DNA from: Anaerolineales bacterium UBA1429
GTDB taxonomy: Bacteria; Chloroflexota; Anaerolineae; UBA1429
Reading direction: 5' to 3'
Length of the DNA: 23,631 nt
Assembly (NCBI GenBank): GCA_002329325.1
Contig: DCTX01000057.1
Span: forward strand, 1 to 23,631
Part shown: positions 15,462 through 23,631 of the stretch, piece after piece
Position numbering within the stretch: position 1 is the stretch's first letter
How the letters are laid out: every line of letters starts with the position of its first letter
The notes under the pieces: model-generated
Seen by the model: only the letters and a program-made list of their open reading frames with translations
Databases searched by the model: none
Told to the model about the DNA's origin: nothing
Made by a program: the position numbers and the translations under genes

Positions 15462-16346
15462 ATGGCAGCAGGACTCGCCCTGAACCGACTTGCTAGCTCG
15501 TCGCCGGCCCACGCCGAAGCATGGCGCGTACGCACGGCGTACCATGCCCCCACCATCGGGTTCGTGCGCCCCACCGCCACGGTGCCCATCAGCGTCACGG
15601 GCCAAAGCTGCGCCCTGGATTGCGCCCACTGCGGCGGCCACTATCTGGCGCACATGCAGCCGATCTGGGAGGCCCAGCCAGATGGAGCCCGCAGCCTGCT
15701 CATCTCGGGGGGCTGCGATGCCCGGGGCCGCGTCCCCGTGGGCGGCCACCTGGAGGCCATCGCCCGCCTGCGGCCCGGCCGGCGGCTCAACTGGCACCTG
15801 GGCCTGGTCGAGGGCCAGGATCTGGCGCCGCTGCGCCCCTATGTGGATGTGATCTCGTTCGATATCGTGGGCGACGCCGAGACGGCCCGCCAGGTCTATG
15901 GGCTGGACGTCACGCTGGACGATTACATCCGGACGCTGCGCACTCTGCGCGGCATGGCCCCCGTGGTGCCCCATGTGACCATCGGGCTGCACGGCGGCCA
16001 GATCCGGGGCGAGGGCGCTGCGCTGCGGGCCCTCGCCGCCGAGGGTGTGGAACGGGTGATCCTGATCGTGTTCATCCCCACGCCCGGCACCCGCTATGCC
16101 GATTGCCCGCCGCCTCCTCTGGATCAGGTGGCGGATCTGCTGGCCGAGGCCCGCTGCCTCCTGCCCGAAGCCGGGCTGTACTTGGGCTGCATGCGGCCCC
16201 ACGGCCGCTACCGCCAACAACTCGACGAGATGGCCGTGGCCTGCGGCCTGAACCTGATCGTGAACCCGACCCGGGCGGCGGAGCGCGCCGCTCAGGCCGC
16301 CGAGTTGACCGTTACCTGGGGGGATGAGTGTTGCGCCCTGTACTGA
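15462..16346 (+). CDS. Radical SAM protein, probable subunit of two-component lipoyl synthase (LipS1/LipS2 type)
   Basis: This 294-residue radical SAM enzyme has the CX3CX2C cluster site at Cys50, Cys54 and Cys57, in the context CALDCAHCGGHYL. Further cysteines that could hold an auxiliary cluster are Cys85 (SGGCD), Cys243 (GCMRP), Cys261 and the C-terminal pair Cys290/291. It is not canonical LipA: no CX4CX5C motif and no C-terminal RSSY-like motif are present. Its overlap with a second radical SAM gene and its place directly before gcvT-gcvH fit the LipS1/LipS2 lipoyl synthases first shown in Thermococcus, which insert two sulfurs into octanoyl-lysine. Which of the two subunits this is, I cannot say firmly. 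No ribosome-binding site precedes the ATG. Older automatic calls would be biotin-synthase-like. Confidence 0.7.
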   Translation: MAAGLALNRLASSSPAHAEAWRVRTAYHAPTIGFVRPTATVPISVTGQSCALDCAHCGGHYLAHMQPIWEAQPDGARSLLISGGCDARGRVPVGGHLEAIARLRPGRRLNWHLGLVEGQDLAPLRPYVDVISFDIVGDAETARQVYGLDVTLDDYIRTLRTLRGMAPVVPHVTIGLHGGQIRGEGAALRALAAEGVERVILIVFIPTPGTRYADCPPPPLDQVADLLAEARCLLPEAGLYLGCMRPHGRYRQQLDEMAVACGLNLIVNPTRAAERAAQAAELTVTWGDECCALY

Positions 16347-17380
16347 GCCGCCAGGAGAGAGACGTCCAAGAGACGGCGATCGGTTCGACGCAGCCCGCCG
16401 GGGCCGCGGCCGCCTGCGCCGCCTGGCGCGTCTCTAGCGGGAGCGCTGCCGTGCTGGGCCTCTGCCCCGGCGCGCTGGATGCAGCGCCTACCACGGCGTA
16501 CCTCATGCTGGGGGAACGCTGCGTCGCCGATTGCGCCTTTTGCGCCCAGGCCCGCAGCAGCGAGGCCGCCGCCGATCGCCTGTCACGGGTGGCCTGGCCG
16601 CCCTTCGACGCGCAACGGGTGGCTCAGGCCATCGCCGAGGCCCACGCCCGGGGCGAGATCGGGCGCGCCTGCTTCCAGGTGACCCACGGGGCCGGCAGCC
16701 ATGCCTCCGCCCGTCAGGCGGTCGCGGCGCTGGCCCAGGCGGCGGACCTGCCCATCTGCGTCTCTATCGCGGCCCACGATCTGGAGGAGATCGAAGCCCT
16801 GCTGGCGGCCGGCGCCCAGCGGGTGACCATCGCCCTGGACGCTGCCACGCCGCAGGTCTATGCGCGCACCAAGGGAGGCTCGCGGGAACGCACCTGGGCG
16901 CTGCTGCAGGCCGGCGCCGGACGTTTCCCCGGACGCCTCGGCACTCACCTGATCGCCGGATTGGGAGAGACCGAGGAGGAACTACTGAACACGGCCCAGG
17001 CGCTGCTGCGCTTGGGCCTTACTCTTGGGCTCTTTGCGTTCACGCCGGTGCGTGGGACGCGGCTGGCCGGGGCCCAGCCCCCGCCGCTGGAGAGCTATCG
17101 TCGCATCCAGGCGGGGCTCTGGCTGCTGAAGGAAGGGTTGGGCGCCATCGAGGCGTGGCGCTTTGAGGGGGGGCGCCTGGTGGATTACGGCGCCACCGCC
17201 GAGGCCCTGGCGCTCTGGCTGGCGGGCGGCGACGCCTTTCGCACGGCAGGCTGCCCGGACTGCAACCGCCCCTACTACAACGAGCGCCCCAGCGGGCCGC
17301 TGTACAACTATCCGCGCCGGCTGACGCCCGATGAGGCCGAGGGCGAGATCGCAGCCCTGTTGCGGACGCTGGCTCTGTGA
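16328..17380 (+). CDS. Radical SAM protein, probable partner subunit of LipS1/LipS2-type lipoyl synthase
   Basis: This 350-residue protein, GTG start, overlaps the previous gene by 19 bp. The radical SAM site is Cys65, Cys69 and Cys72 in CVADCAFCAQARSS, like the biotin synthase/BATS group. A distinctive C-terminal motif, CPDCNRPYYNERP (Cys309, Cys312), together with Cys46 before the core, may bind a second iron-sulfur cluster that would supply sulfur. The GTG at 16328 follows a G-rich run in the previous gene; TTG 16331 is also possible, and the first 40 residues look poorly constrained. The co-translated pair and the downstream gcvH substrate suggest lipoyl synthesis. A lipoate-protein ligase, normally needed with LipS enzymes, is not in this window. 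A biotin-synthase-like role is the main alternative. Confidence 0.7.
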   Translation: MLRPVLSRQERDVQETAIGSTQPAGAAAACAAWRVSSGSAAVLGLCPGALDAAPTTAYLMLGERCVADCAFCAQARSSEAAADRLSRVAWPPFDAQRVAQAIAEAHARGEIGRACFQVTHGAGSHASARQAVAALAQAADLPICVSIAAHDLEEIEALLAAGAQRVTIALDAATPQVYARTKGGSRERTWALLQAGAGRFPGRLGTHLIAGLGETEEELLNTAQALLRLGLTLGLFAFTPVRGTRLAGAQPPPLESYRRIQAGLWLLKEGLGAIEAWRFEGGRLVDYGATAEALALWLAGGDAFRTAGCPDCNRPYYNERPSGPLYNYPRRLTPDEAEGEIAALLRTLAL

Positions 17381-17394
17381 ACGGGTGGATGGTA

Positions 17395-17549
17395 TCTCGC
17401 GCAGAGCCGCAAAGGAAGAAGACGTAACGCGTTCTCTGCGGCTTCGGCCTGGCGTGGAGTTCCGGCACGGTTGAGATGATGTCTCGCGCAGAGACGCACA
17501 GGTATGAGGAGTAGAGGGTTTTTCCTGCGCCTTGGCGGCTTGGCGCGAG
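17395..17549. repeat. Two copies of an interspersed inverted-repeat element in the lipS-like/gcvT gap
   Basis: The 17-mers starting TCTCGCGCAGAG at 17395-17411 and 17482-17498 differ at one base. Each is followed after 20-30 nt by a partly complementary segment (TCTGCGGCTTCGG, and TGCGCCTTGGCGGC ending in GCGCGAG). In the second copy CTCGCGC (17483-17489) pairs exactly with GCGCGAG (17543-17549). The 200-bp gap 17381-17580 holds no gene and no recognisable glycine riboswitch, so these repeats make up most of it. Confidence 0.65.
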
Positions 17550-17580
17550 TTATCGCCCGAATCGGTTTTCGAGGTAAGCC

Positions 17581-18678
<1,098 letters not shown>

Positions 18679-18696
18679 CCGAAAGGAGTTCGCAAC

Positions 18697-19092
18697 ATGG
18701 CCTTTGAGCTTGCGCCCGATTGCCGTTACGCCGAGAGCCACGAGTGGATTCGCGTGGAGGGCGATCTGGCCACCATCGGCATCAGTGACTTTGCCCAGCA
18801 AGAGCTAACCGATGTCGTTTATGTCGAGTTGCCTGAGGTGGGCCAGTCCTTCGGCCAGGGCGAACCCTTTGCCGTGGTCGAATCCGTCAAGGCTGCCTCC
18901 GACGTCTTTTTGCCGGTGGCAGGCGAGATCGTCGAGGTCAACGCCAGCCTGGAAGAGGCCCCCGAGTTCGTCAACGACGATCCCTATGGCGATGGCTGGT
19001 TCGTGCGCATCCGCATCGCCGATCCCGGCGAGCTGGCGGCGCTGATGGACGCCGAGGCCTATCGCGCCTTTGTGGCTGCGCAGGAAGAGTAG
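18697..19092 (+). CDS. gcvH: Glycine cleavage system H protein (lipoyl carrier)
   Basis: This 131-residue protein carries the lipoyl arm that shuttles intermediates between the P, T and L proteins. The lipoylation site is Lys65 in VESVKAASDV, inside the hammerhead-like beta fold. The start is supported by AAGGAG about 9 nt before the ATG. It is the likely local target of the upstream radical SAM pair, since H protein is inactive without lipoate. In several lineages GcvH is also the entry point for lipoate assembly. No unusual features; length is normal. Confidence 0.97.
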   Translation: MAFELAPDCRYAESHEWIRVEGDLATIGISDFAQQELTDVVYVELPEVGQSFGQGEPFAVVESVKAASDVFLPVAGEIVEVNASLEEAPEFVNDDPYGDGWFVRIRIADPGELAALMDAEAYRAFVAAQEE

Positions 19093-19094
19093 GC

Positions 19095-20437
19095 ATGTCC
19101 TACATCCCCCACACCGAGGCCGAGCGGCGCGCCATGCTCGAGCGCATCGGCAGCCCGTCGGTGCGCGACCTGTTCGCTGCCGTGCCGCAGGAGCACCGCT
19201 TTCCCGAGCTCGTGCTGCCGGCGCCCCTCTCGGAGCCAGAGCTGTTGGCCGAGCTGCACGAGCTGGCGGCCCGCAACTTGGATCTCGCAGGCGCGCCCTG
19301 CTTTCTGGGGGCCGGGGCCTATCGCCACTTTGTGCCCAGCGTTGTGCGGCACATCACGTCGCGCTCCGAGTTCTATACCGCCTATACGCCCTATCAGCCC
19401 GAGATCAGCCAGGGCACGCTGCAAACCATTTTTGAATACCAGACCATGATCTGCCGCCTGACGGACATGGAGGTCAGCAACGCCTCTCACTATGACGGCG
19501 CTACGGCCATGGCCGAGGCAGCCATCATGGCGGTCTCTGTGGCCCGAGGCCGTCGCCGCGAGGTCCTGCTCTCCCCCGACATCCACCCCGAGCACCGCCA
19601 GGTGGTGCGCACCTACACCCAGGCCATGGATCTGGTCATCGCCGGCGACGAGACCCCCGGCGTTACGCTGGACAGCCTTGTCGAGCGCGTCGGGCCGGAT
19701 ACGGCCTGCCTGATCGTGCAGACGCCCGATTTCTACGGGCGCATCGTGGACCTGAGCGGCCTGGCCGAGCGCCTGCACGCCAAGGGCGCTCTGCTCGTGG
19801 TGGCCTGCGACCCCATCTCCCTGGGGATGCTGCGCGCACCCGGCGCCTTTGGCGCCGACATCGTCGTGGGCGAGGGTCAACCCCTGGGCATCGGGCTCCA
19901 GTTCGGCGGCCCCTACCTGGGCTTTTTCGCCTGCCGCATGGCCCACGTCCGGCGCATGTCGGGCCGCCTGGTGGGCGAGACGGTGGACGTCCAGGGGCGC
20001 AGGGGCTATGTGCTCACCCTCTCCACCCGCGAGCAGCACATCCGCCGCGAGAAGGCTACCTCCAACATCTGCACGAACCAGGGCCTCAACGTGCTGGCTG
20101 CGGCGGTGTACCTGAGCGCCCTGGGCAAGTGCGGCCTGATGCAGGTGGCCCAACTCTGCTACCACCGCGCCCACTATGCCGCGCGGGCCATCGCGGCACT
20201 GCCGGGCTTTGCCGTGGATGATGGGCAACCCTTCTTCAAGGAGTTCGTCGTGCGCTGCCCTGTTCCCGCGCGCGAGATCAACCGGCGCCTGCTGGAGCGG
20301 CACGGCATCGTTGGCGGCCTGGACCTGGCCAGTGTGGATCCGGCGCGCGAGAACGAGATGCTCTTGTGCGTCACCGAGATGAACCCTGTGGCCCAGATTG
20401 ATCGGTTGGTACAAGCCCTGGCGGAGGTGGCGAACTG

Positions 20438-20438
<1 letters not shown>
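19095..20438 (+). CDS. gcvPA: Glycine dehydrogenase (decarboxylating) subunit 1
   Basis: This 447-residue protein is the N-terminal-half subunit of the split P protein (glycine decarboxylase). Family features include YTPYQPEISQGTLQ, the NASHYDGATAMAEA segment (about 129-142) and REQHIRREKATSNICTNQ towards the C-terminus. It pairs with GcvPB to decarboxylate glycine and load the aminomethyl group on lipoyl-GcvH. It starts 2 bp after the gcvH stop and its TGA shares its A with the ATG of gcvPB, so the two subunits are translationally coupled. The split form is typical of Gram-positive bacteria, archaea, Thermus and many Chloroflexota, unlike the single-chain proteobacterial enzyme. Confidence 0.97.
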
Positions 20439-21904
<1,466 letters not shown>

Positions 21905-21908
21905 TCCC

Positions 21909-22601
21909 GTGAGCGAGCCCACGCCCGCGACCATCTATCTGGTGGCCACGCCCATCGGCAACCTGGCCGACATCTCGCTGCGCGCCCTGGAGACGCTGCG
22001 GCAGGTGGATGTGGTCGCGGCGGAGGACACGCGCAAGACCGGCCGCCTGCTCCAGCATCACGGCCTCAAGAAGCCGCTCATCTCGTTCTACGAGCACAAC
22101 CAGGAGCGAGCGCTGGAGCAGATCGTCGGCCTGGTCAAGGCGGGGCAATCGGTGGCCTGCGTCACCACGGCGGGCACGCCGGGCATCGCCGATCCGGGGT
22201 TTGTGGTGGTGCGCCGCGCCATCGAGGAGGGGCTGCCCCTCACCATGATCCCGGGCCCGGCGGCCTTCGTCATGGCCCTGGTGCTCTCTGGGTTGCCCAC
22301 CCATAGCTTTACCTTTCGGGGCTTTACCCCGCGCAAGGCGGCGGCGCGGCAACGCTTCTACGAGGCCGATCGAGGCTCGCCCTATACCCTGATCTACTAC
22401 GAGAGCCCGCACCGGCTGGCGGCCTCGCTGCGCGATGCCCTGGCCGTCTTTGGCGACCGACGCGCCGCCCTGGCCAACGACTTGACCAAGTTGTATGAGG
22501 ATGTGGCGCGCGGCAGCCTCTCCGAGCTGCTGGCCCAGGTGGACGAGCAGGGCGCGCGGGGCGAGTACATCCTGGTGATCGCCGGCGCCGAGGCAGAGTA
22601 G
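21909..22601 (+). CDS. rsmI: 16S rRNA (cytidine1402-2'-O)-methyltransferase RsmI
   Basis: This 230-residue tetrapyrrole-methylase-family enzyme methylates the ribose of C1402 in helix 44 of 16S rRNA. Motifs in order are VATPIGNLADISLRA (about 12-26), AAEDTRKTG (38-45), FYEHN (60-64), AGTPGIADPG (88-97), IPGPAA (114-119), YYESPHR and LTKLYEDV. In most homologues the residue before AGTPG is Asp; here it is Thr87. The C-terminal helical extension of longer homologues is absent, but short versions are common. The start is GTG with GGAG 7 nt upstream; an in-frame upstream extension overlapping gcvPB is rejected. It is followed two bases later by another 16S rRNA methyltransferase gene. Confidence 0.93.
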   Translation: MSEPTPATIYLVATPIGNLADISLRALETLRQVDVVAAEDTRKTGRLLQHHGLKKPLISFYEHNQERALEQIVGLVKAGQSVACVTTAGTPGIADPGFVVVRRAIEEGLPLTMIPGPAAFVMALVLSGLPTHSFTFRGFTPRKAAARQRFYEADRGSPYTLIYYESPHRLAASLRDALAVFGDRRAALANDLTKLYEDVARGSLSELLAQVDEQGARGEYILVIAGAEAE

Positions 22602-22603
22602 CC

Positions 22604-23428
22604 ATGGCCGACCAGGAGGCCGCGCGGGCGCTGGCGGCCCAGGTGCGCCAGGGAGCCAGGTACGCCCACATCTGCCCCGAGCTGGTGGAGCGCATCGCCG
22701 GCGAGGAGCTGGCCATCCGCCGCAACGCCCGCGAGGCCCTCAAGAGCGCGCGTCGCAGGCTGCATCAGGTGGGCGCCGTATACGCCCAGGATCGCCCTCC
22801 CTACGGGCGCTGGCTGGCGGCGCTGCAGGGCGCCCAGGGTGACCCGGCGCTCGTCCAGCAGGTCTGCCGTGAGGCGTTGGCCGCCCACCAATCGAGCCGC
22901 GAGCGGTTGCCCATCCTGGCGCGCTTCTACGGCGAGGTGCTGGCTGACCTGGCGCCGGTGGCCTCGGTGCTGGACCTGGCCTGCGGCCTGAACCCGCTGG
23001 CCATCCCGTGGATGCCCCTGGCGCCCGGCGCCCGCTATCTGGCCTATGACATCTATACCGATCTGGCGGCCTTTCTGCAGCAGGCGCTGCCTTTGCTGGG
23101 CGTCTGCGGCCAGGCCGAGACGATGGATCTGAGCGCCCGCACGCCCGAGACCGCCGCCGACGTCGCGCTGTTGCTCAAGACGATCCCCTGCCTGGAGCAG
23201 CTCGACCGCGCCGCTGGGGCCCGCCTGCTGGCCGAGGTGCGCGCCCGGCATCTGGTGGTCTCGTTCCCTCTCCAGAGCCTGGGCGGGCGGCGCGATCGCG
23301 GCATGCCCGCCAACTATCGCGCCCGGTTCGCCGAGCTCGTGGCAGAGCGAGAGTGGCGCGTGATTGAGCGCGAATACGAGAGCGAGCTGGTGTTCCTGGT
23401 AGACAAGGGAGAAGACGCCTCGCGATGA
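22604..23428 (+). CDS. 16S rRNA methyltransferase, ArmA/Rmt/FmrO (G1405-N7) family homologue
   Basis: This 274-residue protein matches the layout of the aminoglycoside-resistance 16S rRNA (m7G1405) methyltransferases. It has an N-terminal helical domain (1-105), the SAM motif LDLACGLNPLAIPW (123-136), acidic YDIY (148-151), LLLKTIPCLE (189-198) and SFPLQSLGGRRDRGM (220-234). The last two blocks are hallmarks of the ArmA/Rmt/FmrO group. Known members methylate N7 of G1405 in helix 44 and block 4,6-disubstituted 2-deoxystreptamine aminoglycosides. Here there is no sign of mobile elements; the gene is embedded after rsmI, whose target C1402 lies in the same helix. It may be intrinsic resistance or a housekeeping modification. 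The target base is inferred from homology. Confidence 0.85.
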   Translation: MADQEAARALAAQVRQGARYAHICPELVERIAGEELAIRRNAREALKSARRRLHQVGAVYAQDRPPYGRWLAALQGAQGDPALVQQVCREALAAHQSSRERLPILARFYGEVLADLAPVASVLDLACGLNPLAIPWMPLAPGARYLAYDIYTDLAAFLQQALPLLGVCGQAETMDLSARTPETAADVALLLKTIPCLEQLDRAAGARLLAEVRARHLVVSFPLQSLGGRRDRGMPANYRARFAELVAEREWRVIEREYESELVFLVDKGEDASR

Positions 23429-23445
23429 CCCTGGCGATGCCGGCC

Positions 23446-23469
23446 ACGCAGAGGCCGCAGAGACAAGGA
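23446..23469. repeat. Partial copy of the same repeat class as in the gcvT gap
   Basis: The segment ACGCAGAGGCCGCAGAGACA (from 23446) resembles the CGCAGAG-type elements near 17395 and 17482 and lies in the 50-bp gap before the last gene. The AAGGAG ribosome-binding site of that gene (23465-23470) sits at its right edge. Confidence 0.4.
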
Positions 23470-23478
23470 GTGTGAGCC

Positions 23479-23631
23479 ATGACAGGAGCCGACACACCGG
23501 TGCGGTTGGCGATCGTGGGCGCAGGGCACATCGGCGCCCGACATGCCGCCTGCGCCGCCCAGATCGCCGAGGCGGAGGTCGTGGCCGTGTGGAGCCGCAC
23601 GCCCGCCAGCGCTGCTGCCCTGGCCGCCCAT
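23479..23631 (+). CDS. Gfo/Idh/MocA family oxidoreductase (N-terminal part, runs off the window)
   Basis: The first 51 codons are visible. The segment LAIVGAGHIGARHAA is a Rossmann-fold dinucleotide-binding motif (GxGxxG with the family's following H), and EVVAVWSRTPASAAALA is the second strand and helix expected in Gfo/Idh/MocA enzymes. These are NAD(P)-dependent oxidoreductases, mostly acting on sugars or inositol-like substrates. AAGGAG lies 8 nt before the ATG at 23479. The catalytic EKP motif and the C-terminal domain are beyond the window, so substrate cannot be judged. Confidence 0.85.
   Translation, partial: MTGADTPVRLAIVGAGHIGARHAACAAQIAEAEVVAVWSRTPASAAALAAH

Noticed and set aside
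17381..17580. Glycine riboswitch before gcvT
   Set aside because: The gap is mostly explained by inverted repeats and I could not find the conserved glycine aptamer core; a covariance-model search would settle it.

Overview
The window is about 23.6 kb of GC-rich bacterial DNA. Gene content and style suggest a member of the Chloroflexota (Anaerolineae/Caldilinea-like): subtilases with fn3-like tails, a two-subunit glycine decarboxylase, SelB, coiled-coil and TPR/L,D-transpeptidase envelope proteins, and dispersed palindromic repeats. This placement is inferred from gene content and style; no rRNA or tRNA gene is present to confirm it.

Layout. (1) 1-1830, plus strand: a short repeat-rich stretch, a good promoter, a tiny stand-alone protein resembling a subtilisin propeptide (I9 fold), and a subtilase without an export signal in the same reading frame one TGA later. 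The block closes with a perfect 30-bp palindrome shared with the convergent minus-strand operon. (2) 1852-9118, minus strand: one operon read from a sigma-70-type promoter near 9216-9188. Its order is TPR/membrane/L,D-transpeptidase, long coiled-coil protein, SelB, LysM glycoside hydrolase, amidase-2/PGRP-like protein. Four of the five genes look cell-wall or cell-structure related, with the selenocysteine elongation factor embedded among them. (3) 9309-11742, minus strand: an Old-Yellow-Enzyme-type reductase with a 4Fe-4S motif, tightly coupled to a family-2-like glycosyltransferase, behind a TTGACA promoter. (4) 11959-15222, minus strand: a large secreted subtilase with PA and fn3-like domains, ending at a perfect 20-bp hairpin. 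(5) 15462-23631, plus strand: two radical SAM proteins that best fit the two-component lipoyl synthase LipS1/LipS2, then gcvT-gcvH-gcvPA-gcvPB, rsmI, a 16S rRNA methyltransferase of the ArmA/Rmt (FmrO) type, and the start of a Gfo/Idh/MocA oxidoreductase.

How the genes fit together. The glycine cleavage H protein (lipoyl lysine K65) needs lipoate, and two radical SAM proteins of the likely lipoyl synthase type lie directly upstream. RsmI modifies C1402 in helix 44 of 16S rRNA. The next gene belongs to the family that methylates G1405 of the same helix, so the pair may form a decoding-centre modification unit. The envelope operon suggests coordinated peptidoglycan cross-linking and hydrolysis.

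Most notable points: the LipS-like pair beside the glycine cleavage genes, the RsmI plus ArmA/Rmt-like pair, the propeptide/subtilase pair split by a single in-frame TGA, and several long perfect hairpins at gene ends that lack a U-tract.
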